Of a stretch of 64,000 nt of DNA, positions 41,854-55,300 are shown piece after piece. Under the pieces are notes generated by a model. The model was given only the letters and a program-made list of their open reading frames with translations. It searched no databases and was not told the origin of the DNA. This stretch comes from Callipepla californica brunnescens (Eukaryota; Chordata; Aves; Galliformes; Odontophoridae). The position numbers and the translations under genes are program-made. The stretch is from positions 36,713,733 to 36,777,732 of the forward strand of contig JALIRH010000002.1 of NCBI GenBank assembly GCA_023055505.1, in the 5' to 3' direction. How positions within the stretch are numbered: position 1 is the stretch's first letter; every line of letters starts with the position of its first letter.

Positions 41854-44800
41854 GTTAATACACGAGAAGTTAATAGTTACGAAGGGAAATAGTGACTATG
41901 AGCAGAATGGTGCTTCTGATAGGGTTGCTGTAAGTCTGCTGAAATCTTTTTCTCTCTCCGTTCTGAAATATTTTGTTGCTCACAATGCAGTGGACTAGTG
42001 AGCAGCAAGGCCTCAAACTGCAGCATAAAGGAATAGAGCAAAACTGCATTAATGGAGTTAATATACATTGATGTATTATATATTAGTATTTCGTTCAAAA
42101 TCAAATAATTATAGGGAAATTAACTGATAACTCGCGAACTATCAGTTATTTTTTAATATGAGAGAGATGCTGCCTTCTGTCTTGAGTAGCAAAATCAGCC
42201 TAGGTTCACTGCAGTTCCATGTCCTTTGTAAACCCTGAAAACATGCACTGAAAATACATCTTATTTAGGGAATCAATGTTGTTGAAGCATATACTGAGAA
42301 AAACCAGAAACTGTCTCTAGTTGCTGTTTCTGCACTTAGTCTAAACAGGCAGACTGTTGTCTTCCTGGCGCAATGTCATATGTTATTGTAGAAAATTAAG
42401 TGTGAAGTATACTAGCAGTCAAGAAATATGAAAGACACAAAGATGAGTCCTCAGGAGCTCCAGAGGCAGAAAGGAAATTGGAAGAGATGACAGATACAAT
42501 TTGTGCGTGCAAAAAGAGTGCAAAACAGGAAAAACAAAAAAGGTATCATAGGAATTGTGTAATTTGGAACAATACAAAAAAGCTGCACAAAGAAAAATAC
42601 AATATTGTGTTCATGCTTTTGTTCTCCTTAATCACATTCTTTGTAACAGAGCTGATGACTTAGGGGTTTCCTAGGGTTCCTTTCATAGCTCTGTATGCTG
42701 ATTTACACTGGATCTCACGGGTTTGCTATCAAAGGGATGTTGGATAAGTTGGACTGTAGCTGGGTATAATTTTTGGCTGTGTTATAGCAATTCATAAGAT
42801 GAAAGTCTGGCTCCAGGAGATCAAATAGGAGTTTTTTATTTGTTATTAAGGCTTTGCCTGGTATTTTCATTTTTTTCACAGCTTGATCAGAGTCAAGGGA
42901 AAAAAAGAAAATACAACTGGTATGCTGGCTATTTTAGAGTGGCACTAGAAATGAGAACTTGCAGTCTTTTTAATCTTATGTTGTTGGGTTTTTTTGTTTG
43001 TTTTAGGTTTGTTTTTTTTTTAAGCTTTGAAACATGAAATTCACAGCTTTAAGTACATGCGAACATGGAAAAGCAGCTCATACAAATGCTCTGATTTCAG
43101 AAGAGAAATTGCTTGAAAGTTAGTTATTTAAAAAACAACACCAAAACCATAAATCTTTCTAAGGCTGTCACGTGATCTGACACATAGTATTTTAATGTTT
43201 GGAATACCCATCTGTGGATCTCCCTAGGTTTCTTAAATCCTGATGTATTTCAGACTCAGCATCTAAGCTTCTCAAAAGTTGTCTAGAGATCTTTGCCTTT
43301 TCCCTCCAAATCCAGCATGAAGATGAAGCTGAGAAATAATTAAAGAGGAAATATAGTTTACCTAGCATAGCAGGCACGTCTGTTCTGTGTTTTCCCTGAA
43401 TGTTAGCTTCTCCATTTGCATTGCTAAAAGTTATGGAAAACTGGGAGGCTTTTTAATAGAATGCTCTATCTCAGAAAGAAGTATTTATTTCCTCACTCTT
43501 ACACGATGTACTGGATCTATGGGGGATCTTTGTGAGAATTTTGCTCTAAAATTGCGAGCTCAGACAGATGAAGGCAGTGTGCAGAAGCTGCTTTTCTTCT
43601 GGGCACCTTAAGGGGGTTAATGGAAAAGCTAAAAGTAGCACTGAGCAGGCATATAGGAAATACCATCTTGGATTAGGCTCCAAACACATCTAATCCCATA
43701 CCACATCTTCAGTAATGATTACTTCAGAAGAAAATGGGATTACGCGGCCTTTGCTCCTCCACAGATATTTGCAGGCTTATTCTGAGTTGCAATAATTTGA
43801 AATTGACTTAAACCCTGAGAACTGTGACTACATGTCTCGCCCACTGAATCAGTTGTAATGAATTATGACCCTGTGGATGTTCTTGTCATCCATGGAAATG
43901 ACCATTTTTTCCACGAACTGCAGATTTTCTGACCTTCAGTGCTTTTTGAGCTAGCACGTTCTTTCTCCATGCTTTAATTGCACACGAACTGAAAACTGCT
44001 CTGAAGTCTCTTTGTGTGTTAACAAGGAAGAAGCTCAGAAATTTCTTGTCTATGTTCTCTGGAGTACTGGTTATTTCCATAACATCTTGTATGCTTCCAC
44101 TGCAACATTAATTTTTTAACTCTTTTTAAGGTTACTTTTTGCAATCTCACTTAGTATGACCAAGTTTTATTTTCAAGTTTGATTATTCTGTGTTTCTCCG
44201 AAGCTATCTGACCATATCTCTTTGGCACTGACATTCAGGACCAGCTAAAGCGGAAGTAATGTGTTAAGAAATATGCTGTAAATTTGGTAAAACTTCCAAA
44301 GCAGAGTTGTCTTTGATCGGGCTTATAAGCAGCAAATGAAGTATTGATTACAGCGGAGACTATATGGAAATTTTAATTTCATCATTGACAAAAGCAGCAA
44401 GAAGATCTCAGAGAAAGGACGTGCCAGGCACTAGGAGGGACAGAGCAAGCAAGAGAATTTGTAGGCCCCATTCTAGATTAAAATGTTGTTTACAAAAAAA
44501 AAAAAAAAAAAAAAGATGAGACATGAATAAATTTCCATATTTTTTACATTTCTCCTCCTCTTTTCAATTTTGTAAGGAAAATTTACTCCCATTTTCCCAG
44601 GAGTTGATAAACAGTGTAATGCTTTATATTATCAACCTAGTGTTAGATGATTGTAGATCACCAGTTACAGGAAAATCTGTTATAAAACTATTGCATGAGC
44701 TTTCCTTCCAGAGTTCTTAAATGTGATATTGAGAGGTTGCAACGACTTTTTGTTGACTTTGAGGCCTGCAACTTAGGAAATGCTAAATAGTGTCTTTATG

Positions 44801-47299
44801 AAAAATAATGGGGAGTTCGCATATTGTTCTGCATCAGAGCTTAACTGTATTGACTAAGTTCTACCAAAAAGCTTTCATGATCTACTTCAAAACATAAGCA
44901 GTGGTTGAATAAAATAATGAAAAGATCATGACATCCTGGGAGACTGAATGAAGCAACCTCTTCTTACTTGTCAGCTGGCAAAGCCTAGGGCTGCTATAGC
45001 TCCTGGGAAATTATGAACTACTGAAATCATGTGTGAACTAGTGAAATCATCTGTGAATAACAGAGGTGGAAAACTAATTGTGTAATTGTTTGAGACCCAA
45101 GGTATACACTGCTGTTTAATATCCTTTCCTAGCTGTGAACACAGCATTTTCTTTGGGACAGTGCAAGCTCTCCTGTACGTGTGGTGCAGATCTGATGCTT
45201 AAGCCTTATGATTTACAAATGTACTAACAGAACAGCAAGGAAACAAACTTAATTGTTACCTTCTGGGCACTGTATATGATTTAGCAGAAGCTTGCAGGTT
45301 TGTTGCTCACCTTTGAATAGACAGTGATTTAAGACTTCTTGTTTCTATATTAAGGCTGGTATTAAATCCTGATTAATTTGAATTGCAGTGTTTTTCAGCT
45401 CTAGTAGTAGCAGATAGATCAGGTTAAAATTCAGCTATGTATACTTGATCGAATTAAAATCTTTTGTCAGTTTTATTGGATTTTTGTTTGCCATTGGAAG
45501 CGCTCCTCCCTTCCTAACCACATCAAGCTGTTCTTTGAGGGAAATTAGAATATTTAATGGTACTCTAATCCAGAATTGTTACGGCTATGCTGGCAGCTTG
45601 AGCGAATCTTCAGAAATACTAGCTGGTTTTTATGTACAAGTGCAAAAAAAACCAAACAGACATGAACTTATGAAGTTATGAAGTGTGGATGTGGATGATT
45701 AAAGGAAGTTTAGTAGAAGTGACTTCAACTGAGCTCTGTGCATCTTCACTTGCTTGAAAAGAGAGCCTTTCCCAGGCAGTCCTTTAGTATTTCAATTCCT
45801 TTAACTCCTCTGTAAGTCATAATAAAACACGTAATTTCATGCCAAAGCTTTGGTTGGTAGAAGCTTCTGAGTTCTCTGGCTGTTAACTGAAGCAATTACA
45901 CACTTCAAATTAATGGCTGTACTGACTAAATTGACATCTAAAAAATGTTTCCTTACACATGGAGGATTTTTATTTTTTATCATTATGAAATCCTTAAAGC
46001 TGTGTTTCTTTGAAAACTCTCCCATCCTAAATGCTAGAATAAGAATAAAGATAAGGGGAATATGACAAAATGCTGTATATTTTAAGATAAATTTTGTCTC
46101 AAAGAAGTCCTAAAATCTAAATTCTTGTCTTTTTCCATTCAACTGAAGAATTTGTTGATTGCTAGAGGTCACCATTACATTCAGTGCAGGCAATAGGACT
46201 GCAACTTTTCAGTACATTTTGTGCTTTGAAATCCCAAACATTTTACCATCACTAATGCACATAAATATATTTGACTTTCATTTGACTGGTGAAGTAGTAA
46301 AAATTTAGGGTTTGTAATTATTTTTTTACTTTCTTTTCATTACAGTTGTGTTGATTTCTTTTCCCCAGAATAAATTCCTACCTCATAATGGTTGGCTGCA
46401 AAATTACAGAGCACATCTGAGTTGCTTCTACGTCATTTTTTGTGAGCTAGCACTTATCTCCCTTCTGAAGTCAAACACAGCTGGATTGGTTTCACTCAGA
46501 AAAAACCTTCCCCTGGGCTGTAGCAGTGCCCAATAATAAGTATCAATAGGTAATGCCAGAGATGAAAAAAAATCACCTGCATTCTTGTTAAGCACTATTC
46601 AGCCTTCTTCAGTGGTGCTGGCCTCCACAAAAGACATCAAAAAACAAAATCAATTATTAACCTGTTAATTCTGTGGCAACAGAATATAAACCAAAACACT
46701 GTAGGACAGTTTGACTTTCATACGAGAAATATTTGATTTTTTTAATCTTTGACAAGCCTATGAAAATTGTATTGTGTCAAATATAAACAAATTTATATTT
46801 AAGTGCTTTTGGTCATCTGCTGCATTTTAGCGGGCAAACAAGCACAGAAAATGCATAGTTGTATTCTAAAGAGGAAAATTAATCAAGAAGCAAGAGCCAC
46901 GGGAGCACCACAAAATCGTTTGCTAAGAGTTGCTGGCAGTAATGAGGTTTAAGTTCAGTCATTAAATGCTATACACTGGTTCATTTGGTTCCTGGAACAT
47001 GTGGACTCATCCTAAATTATACGCAACTTTCTAGTTGCTCTGTGATTGCAACCATTCAAAGAAGGAAAAGGAAATCCATTTGAACAGTGTTCCTAGTCAA
47101 CCCACAGCAGTTAACTGATACTGACCTGATGGCTGTATAAAATATACAACAATTAAAGAAGGGAAAAGAAATTCAAAAACAGTGGATAGCAGTTCATCTC
47201 TGACATGGCACATGTTGAAGGATGCACTAACTGTCTACATTTTAATGGCAAATTTGAAACTGATCTTCACTGAGAATTTGGTTACTGAAAATTTGTATG
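41854..47299. other. Intergenic block
   Basis: AT-rich sequence without a recognised gene. It has a 9-bp-arm inverted repeat around TCGCGA at 42121-42148 and an A21 run at 44494-44514. ORFs (for example 43387-43611 and 45445-45681) have no recognisable domain, and the latter starts at TTG. Confidence 0.5.
44494..44514 (+). repeat. poly(A) run, A21
   Basis: Twenty-one A residues follow TTTAC. There is no recognisable retroposed gene upstream. Confidence 0.9.
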
Positions 47300-47577
47300 A
47301 GGACAGGTCTATATCTTAGTCTGGGGAGGGACTTCTATAAGGGCATGTAGTTTCAGGACAAGGGGAAATGGCTTTAAACTGGAAGAGGGTAGATTTAGTG
47401 TAGATATTAGGAAGAAACTCTTTACTGTGAGGGTAATGAAACACTGGAACAGATTGTCCCAAGAGGCTATGGATGCCCCCACTCAAAAGCATCCAATGCC
47501 ATGGTCTCGTGGGAAGTGTCCCTCCTATAGTAGTGGGATTAGAACTATATGATTTTAAAGGTCCCTCCCAACTCAAT
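47300..47577 (+). mobile_element. CR1 LINE 3'-end fragment, sense
   Basis: The stretch reads 'gggcatgtagtttcaggacaaggggaaatggctttaaactgg', 'agagggtagatttagtgtagatattaggaagaaactctttac', 'gtgagggtaatgaaacactggaacagattgtcccaagaggctatggatgccccc' and 'ggtccctcccaac'. This is the classic order of the CR1 3' region, moderately diverged. Confidence 0.88.
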
Positions 47578-48481
47578 TGTCACTGAGCTAAATTATTCAT
47601 TATTTAATACAGTTAATTTTATTTGTAAATTTCTAGCTTACTGGAATCTATGGCTGATGCTACTTGTAGATTTCAAAGTTGCCTGGTAGCTCTCATGTGA
47701 TTTTGGAAATCCTTTTCTGTGTCTCAAGTGTTGAAACCATCTGTCTTCTGGCATTTAGGGAACCTCTGTTATGGGGGACCTTTGCACGTACCAGCAACTA
47801 TGGGAGTGAGGTTTGTATATTCCTGCTGATCCACTTAATTTCATGCAGTGAACTGGTATGTAACTGAATATTTCTTGTCTTTTAAGTTCTTGGCTCTACC
47901 ATGAAACAGTACAGTCAGGTTTAGGGGTTTACCAGTATCTTAAGGAGGTTTGACACTGCATGAAAAATGAGTATGTATATGTCAGCCTCCATGGAGTGCG
48001 TGCAGAAGGAAGAAGAGGGGTAGTAATTTCTTCTCCCACTTTGCCCTACTACCTACCCCCAAAAGACAGAGGATGATTAGAGTATTCAGTTAGGGGACAA
48101 GTGTACTAGCATGAACAGATCAGCAGTAACAAATGCTTTGAAATTACATGCTGACAGTTGCAGAAGCTAAACAGCGGTAGCCTAGAGCTTTCAGAGCTTT
48201 GCCATCATAAATCAAGGCCAACAGAAATGCAAAAGTATAGTCTGTGAAACATCATTCAGTAAATCAACAGCCACACTTTTGGGAGTAATGACACAAGAGA
48301 ATGAGGAGTATTGTAAAGAGAAATGTTTTTATGTATAGGAAATCAGTGCTTCACCCTGAAAAAATAAGGTTTTTATTTAATTTTAACTGTTTAAGCTATT
48401 TGATTCTCTCTGGAGCATTTAGTTGCTATCTATGTGCTGTTGACAAAACAAACTGAATTTATGCTGCTAGAATCGTCACAT

Positions 48482-48523
48482 TGAGTCATTACAATAATTA
48501 AAATGAGTCAATGAAATGAGTCA
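48482..48523. promoter_or_regulatory. Cluster of three AP-1 (TGAGTCA) motifs
   Basis: Perfect TGAGTCA occurs at 48482-48488, 48504-48510 and 48517-48523, all in the same orientation, in an AT-rich setting. It is a plausible enhancer core, with activity inferred only from motif density. Confidence 0.4.
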
Positions 48524-51140
48524 TCCAATGAGAGAGAGTTACACCTGCAACCAACACTTGTTCCTATGTTACACAATGCACTTTTTGATGATGGGTTTAA
48601 AACTTCTGGCTGTGATGCTGAGGTGTGTTTTTCATGGTTCATACTGTGATATGAGTTGCAATATTTTTTACTTATGAATGAATCCTTGTAATTGAATTAA
48701 CTTGTTAGTCACAGAAAATAGAATCTTGAAATAGAAACAGAAGGGGAATATTGCTACTGGAGAAGAATTTTCCTTTCAGAAAAGTTTTTCTAAGTGTATG
48801 CTTGAGAAGATAGTATCATGTTTAGCCTTCAAAAGCTGTAGGTATTATGAGGATATATCCTGCACTTCAGATTAGAGTTTATTTTCATCCTGGTTCTTGC
48901 GCTGGTCCATTTTTCATTTATAGGAAGGAAAATGACTTGTTTTTTTGGAAAGAAGTGATATTTCACTGTACAAATGAAATGCAAACTATTTAAGGAGGGG
49001 GATTACATACTGTGGGTATCTGCATAACGTCTGCTATGCTTATTTCTCTCTGTTGGAGTAGCTAAGTTTACGATCTTTGAAAGAAAAAAGTAGCTGCTCT
49101 CTGTTTTCATTATGTATTGGATGTTATTTATGACACAACAAAGATCAGAAAACATTTTAGAACTATTAATTGAAAATACTATTTTGGGGGTTAGTGAATT
49201 AATATTTTTAATTGACTGTAAGGTGTGATTATCACAGCCTGAAATACTGACTTCAATTCTTTTTCCCTTTTCAGATCTGTTGAACATTTGGCTTGATTTC
49301 AGGTGCCTGACAGTAAATTTGGCTGGGCACCTTTACAAAAACCACCTGTGAAACCTTTGACCCTATATATTGATATCAGGCTTTAGGCAGGTTAGACTAG
49401 AAGGGAGAATTTGGCTTGCTTTGACCATCTTTTTTTTATGATTTCAGTTGCTACCTCTGAATTTTTCCAGACAGTACATTGTGATATAATTAAGCTTGTA
49501 AGAAAGCACATTTCCAATTCTTAGCTGATTAAGAGGAGTTTCAGAATGTTTTTCACAAAGTACCAGTATTAGTAGATCCATAATTAACAAATAAATTAAT
49601 GATTCCATTCAAATCCACAAATAATATTTCAGATTAAATTTATCAATCTCATTACAAATGACTTAGAGAACTGGTGCACTGTTATATTTTATTGCATCCT
49701 TTCATTTTATATTTTTTCACTTTCATTTCTGGACTAACTACTTTTGGCTGGCAGGGCAACTAAGTAACACGCTGAAGCTGAAGGTGCCTGCTGTAGCAGG
49801 TAGGGGGTATGTGTGCTGAGCATGCTGCTATGCTGTTTCATTCAAAAAGGCATGCAGGAGCCTGGTTCTGCTTCCCAGCAAGGCATAGGTAGACCATGGC
49901 ACCCAGTTGCTTTAGTGCTTGTTTCAGAAAGAAAGATGAAGATGACTGGTGGATTGATATGCTCTTTTTAAAGAGTTGAAGCTGTGTCATAAGCAGTGGA
50001 AGATGATGGAGGAGGAATGTTGCACCTCTTTCCTGCCTGCCCAATGCTTTTCTTTGAGTAGGCTTAAGAATTTTGCTGAGGAATGAGGAGGCTTTATCCT
50101 TTCTTACAGGTAATCTGGTATAAATTTGTACCACACAACAAACTGCCATTTGCAGATAGATTACACAAATTTGTTCCTTGACTCTATTTCATAATTTGTC
50201 AGTTTGCACAGAGGTACCAATGGGGGGAACTGCTTTTCTGTCTGCGTTATGCTTTTCTTTTAAGAGTGAATTGAAATTCCCAGGCAGCAAATTAGAGTAA
50301 AAGAACTGTAAAATTTATTATCACCTTTCTCTGTGGACTTCTGAGTATTTAGTAAGTAAAATAAAGTCCATCTTTTGTGGGTAGTACATCATCTACACAG
50401 TGTTGGTAATCCTTTAACTTTAGCTTGCATGAACTGGAAGATGCCAATTCCATTGAAAAACTTCAATCCCTCTTACAGTGATAAATTGTCTTATATTGAG
50501 CTCTGTAGAGAGAGTCCTTTGGGTCTGGTCTGTTTTTTTTTTTCAGCATGTAGAATAATGCATTTCTGGCCAGTAACTATTCTCTCCCCCTCACTTCTTT
50601 TGTTTGTTTGCTATTCAAGTGTATTGTTTATAGATGGGCACTTACTGAATGCGTCATACTTGGTAGTGACATCTAACATAACCTGGGCAGAAAAGAGAAG
50701 GAAAAATAACTTAATTTTGAGGAAACTAGTTTTCAGATTGACCATTTCAGCCTCTTGAAGCTAGAGCCAGATATGCTGAAGTAAGGCAAAACAATACCAA
50801 GAACCTTAGGTGTGTGAAAATTCTGATACTTTTATAGTATAATTCCTTTCTGCCTTCCTCTATTCCTAAATTTTGTTGTCAGAATACTTCAAAGAAATAC
50901 ATTCTCCAAAAAATAATGCCTCCAGCTAAACTCACTGCCTTGCTTTATCTTTACTTTCAAGTTAAATAACAGAGGATGAAAATCAGCAACAGTTTTCTAT
51001 CTATTACTTTCCCAGTTTGAATGTTTCAAAAGTTTTAAAGGAAATTTTTCAAGGACTCTAATAGGCAATTTCCGTAATGCAGCAGTGTTATAGATTCTTG
51101 ACTTTTCTGTAAGTTGGACTATGATTTAGGAGGCAGATCT

Positions 51141-51163
51141 TTATTATTATTATTATTATTATT
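51141..51163. repeat. (TTA)n microsatellite
   Basis: Between seven and eight TTA units, following GCAGATC and ending in TTGGAC. Confidence 0.9.
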
Positions 51164-51916
51164 GGACTTAGCCTTCTATTAAGGAGCTTTCTGCCTTCCT
51201 GAAAAAATGCTTGCTTCTATTTTTGACTGATGTCTTCAGTGAACCACAGCTTAAAACCTAGTTCAAGGGTTAGGTAATTCTTAGTGATTTGATTTAATAT
51301 TTTCAGACAACAACTTTTGCCTTTAAAATTTAAAATAACAGTATATTTGAGTTGCAGGCTGTATTACTGTACCAGCCACTCCCAGAATGAAGACTGGTAC
51401 AATGGTTAGAAAAATGATTTTGCAGGAAGATACAGTCAGAAGGCCTTCTCCAAGCGTACTTCTGCAACTGACCCTCAAAAAACAAATGATCAGTGCAGTC
51501 ATTTAGTCTTCTCCAAAGACCTGTATTACTTCCGGAAAGTGAAGTTTTGATGAAGATTTTATGAGAGCCTTCAATTACATGAAATATAGACATGAAAGAA
51601 TAGATAAACTTGCCCCATTTTAAGTAGAACTAGGAATGATGGATTTAAGTTATAATGTGACAAAGAAGTATATTGGAAGAAAACTTTCTTATAGAATTGA
51701 AGTAGTCTCCATACTGAGGTGATCATCTCCCACCATTGTAAGCTCCTAAGAATAGAATGGACAAGCATCGGTCAGAAATACCAGTGGCATGTTCTGAAGA
51801 AGAGTAAGAGACTAGATGTTTTGTGATCATCACTTCCAGCTCTACATCCCTGTGAGAAGAGAGAACTTGAGAGCTTCATGCAGAAAAAGCAATATTGATC
51901 TCTTCTAAAAACAGAC

Positions 51917-52340
51917 ATAGATTCATAGATTCATAGATACATTAGGTTGGAAAGGACCTACAAGATCATCTAGTCCAACCTTCCTCACACCACCATCCCT
52001 ACCCACCAAGCTACTAAATCAAATCCCTCAGCACCTCATCTAAACGCTTCTTGAACAGCGCTAGGGACGGTGCCTCAACCACCTCCCTAGGCAGGCCATT
52101 CCAGTGCCGGACCACTCTCTCAGAGAAAAAATTTTTCCTCAAGTCTAATCTAAATCTTCCCCGGCACAACTTGTGGCCATTCCCTCTCATCCTGTCATTA
52201 GTTACCTGGGAGAAGAGGCCGACCCCCTCCTTACCACAGCCTCCCTTCAGGAAGTGGTAGAGTGCAATGAGGTCTCCTCTGAGCCTCCTTTTCCCCAAAC
52301 TAAACAATCCCAGCTCCATCATAGACTGTGCATCCCATGG
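51917..52340 (-). mobile_element. CR1-type LINE 3' end (copy B), antisense
   Basis: The + strand starts with the tail octamers ATAGATTC/ATAGATTC and GGTTGGAAAGGACCTACAAG, and ends within ORF2. The minus strand has an uninterrupted frame (within 52014-52367) reading [17 protein letters not shown], then [20 protein letters not shown] and [20 protein letters not shown] before its stop, which is the CR1 ORF2 C-terminus. It is very similar to the copy at 41503-41853 but inverted, and it keeps the full GGACTAGATGATCTTGTAGG terminal motif. Confidence 0.92.
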
Positions 52341-55300
52341 CGCCAATGATGGACAATCAAGCCACATAATGCAAGCAGGAGAACAGCACTACGACCAATA
52401 ATGGAAGGATGATGACAAAGGCAGAGCCATTTCTCTACTGTTCCTGCAAGGCATGTGCTCACTTTGCTTTCATCTTTGCTGATGGAAAAGGAAGCATTTA
52501 CTAGCTGTATGTTAACTCCAGAGCAGACACTGGCACAATTTTTCTCTTACACAGTGTGATTCCTACAGGCTCCAGACTCTAAGAGCTCAGTTATTTCTCA
52601 GCTTTCAGCAGTTACTGCTTTCCTGGAGTATATGAGAATTGCACTTATGTAATGTCTCTCAGCTGAGGATCTCAGGATTCTACTCTATTTTAAAGATGAA
52701 CAAAATGGGTCACAGAATGGCTGAGTGGCAATTCAAGATCATGTAAAACCAGTCAGGTCCTCAGAGCTCCTTGTCAACCTTAGATAGACCACAGGATTTT
52801 GCTCAGTAGTTCTTGGCTAAATGAAGCATGCAGTCATCCTTCCTGTTGAATGGACAGGCACCATATTCCCAGGAGAGAAAAGTAGAGCAAAAGTTTTTGG
52901 TAGAGCAAAAGTAGCTAAGCAAAATTTTACACATTTTTTCAAGGATAATTACAGCAGTAACTATTTCTGGTTGCAGTCCCAAGTTAGTCATAAACTAGCA
53001 GTTTCTGACACTGCGTTCAGCCATAGAGAGTGGAAAATGTCTATTGAGTTACAAGACTAAATTTTCTTTTTTTCTATGATCTACCACACACTGTATGTAC
53101 AGATGCTTTCCAATCCTCCTGACTGACTGATGACATCTCAGTACTCCTCCTTGGTCAGTATCGGAGTTTTTTCCTCTACTTACATTTGCTCATGGCAAGT
53201 ATTTTTTGTTCAACACACCAGTTGCATTTCTTGTCTCTGACCAAGTGACTGACCTAGAAAAGGAGGATGAAGGCAGGCAGTTATAATTGTGTGTATGTAT
53301 TTACATATGTATACATAATATATATTTGAGATCTGCACTTAGTAAGGGATGAACAACTTAACAAATTACCTTTGTATCTTCATGGCATTGATTTCAGTAA
53401 TGATCGGAAGTAATAAAACATGTAGGAGTTATAAAGATCTTAATGCAAAGAGGTAAATAATTTGGTCAATTCAGACTATTGCTATTCGTGACAACAGGTT
53501 AAAAAGTGTCCATGAATTCTGTTCTGATTTTGATTCCTTTAAGCAGTTAAATATAACAGATGCCTGTATTATTTTCCAAGATAAACTGAAGAATTCTGAA
53601 GACTCCCCGATTTCCTTCTCCTTTTGACTAGCTGGACATCTTTTTTTACCATTTCACTTGCAGATCAGTGCAAGCCCATTTTTCAGCCTTGTAAAAACAT
53701 GTTCACCTCTTATGTCTTGCCAAGGATCCTGCTGGCTGTCAGGTTATTGGGGTTAATCTATAGAAAAACACTGTCCAAAATGAATCATGTTACTAAATAA
53801 AATACTGATCTCATAGGACTCTATCAAGACACACTTAAATTTGCAGTAGAACCAAAATAAAATCAAAGACAATTGTTGATTTACTCTAATAAGTAGAGAA
53901 GAGTGGTGCTGTATTGAGAGCTTAATTTTGTGTGAATGTGTTTTGCAATCAGGTTCCTCCCTTGTATATTACATTGATCCCTCAATGCCTTGTCCCACAC
54001 AAGAAAGGAGTAATTTAGATTAACTGTAGACTTCATCCAGTAAAAGATGTGTAAATTAGGTTAATGCCTCCTTTAAGCTACAGTTCTATTGACACTGAAA
54101 ATAAGGGGTTTACCAAAAAGTTCACTGTGTGAATCCAACCTGAAATTATAAAGGTTTGATTGGCACTAATTCAATTTTTCCCTTGGGCATTACAAAGGAT
54201 CAAACCTTTGTTTCATTGTTATCAGTTGTTTTTGCTATACCTGTGCCTCATAGTCAGTGTGAAAGTTAGTTAAATGAGTAGAAAATATTTCCTGCTCTTG
54301 AATTTTTGTCTTTACAGAATATAATAAATAGCTGCTGAGAAGACCTGCTACAGATCCATTTGAAAGAAAAGAATGTGGCACAAGAAGTGACTTGGACGGA
54401 ATGAGAGAGTTGTGAATACCATTTTCCCAGCATCTCTTCCCTGAAAAAAAATATCACCTGACTTGATGTCCTCTTGATCGGATCGAGACAGACTTCAAAA
54501 GGAAGTGAATCAGGGATGTTGTGTCTCGAAGGGAATACACATATTGCCTACTAGGGAACTACTTTTTCTCCCAAAGTCCTATTTAGGGCATTTGGATTCC
54601 CAAGTGAATGCTGGTATGTGAGCGATGTAAACGTTTCTTTTTCACCATCAAGTTGTATATCTCTAAGGTCTATGTGAGTAACATTACTATTTTGGCCACC
54701 TTTAATCTCTTTACAGCAGCTCATAATTTTAATGTCTAGCTATAATCATTTTAAAATGTATTTAGAGCCAGCAATTAATTATTTTTCTCAGCTGAGAATC
54801 TTGCCCTGTTTTTGGTTTGTTTGTTTGTTTGTTTTTCATTTTATTACATATATTTATTCTAAATTTTGTAGGTTAGAAATATGAAAAAAAAAATTAATAG
54901 AAAGTAGCTGAGTTTGCAACCCTGCTTTGCAAGCTCAAAAGCTAGATTATTGAGAGATCAGGTTGTATTTTAATATTTATGTGGTAATATTAAATGTTTA
55001 GGTTTTGCAAATGAGATTTTCCTAATCAGCATCATAGCAAGTTAGCCAGAATCCTAGATGTATGTTTCTGTCATGATTAAACGCATTTATGTTACCACTA
55101 AACTAACTATTCCAAAACAGAGCCTGTCCAAAACATGCAAATTATGTGTGGAAAAGTTAAACTGTATTTGCTGTTTTATAGCATATGGAATATGCCTTCT
55201 TGCCTTCGAAGTGAATAGCACTGAAGTCTTCAGCTACATTTCTTCAGTTGTGTCAGCGGCCAGAGTGAAAGGATCTTAATAAAGCTATCAGAGGAGAAAA

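Larger units (their letters stand above)
47578..51916. other. Intergenic block with AP-1 cluster
   Basis: No gene is recognised. Three TGAGTCA motifs lie within 48482-48523, and a TTA microsatellite lies at 51141-51163. ORFs at 49003-49287, 49838-50149 (both minus) and 50375-50758 (plus, 127 codons) match nothing I know. Confidence 0.5.

Noticed and set aside
45445..45681. 78-codon ORF with a signal-peptide-like N-terminus
   Set aside because: It begins at TTG rather than ATG, and the hydrophobic stretch is common in AT-rich frames.
50375..50758. 127-codon + strand ORF
   Set aside because: No recognisable domain. Low-complexity T-rich DNA gives runs of Phe and Leu.
51917..52367. 117-codon minus-strand ORF as a possible host gene
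   Set aside because: Its residues are the C-terminal end of CR1 ORF2, so it is part of the LINE.
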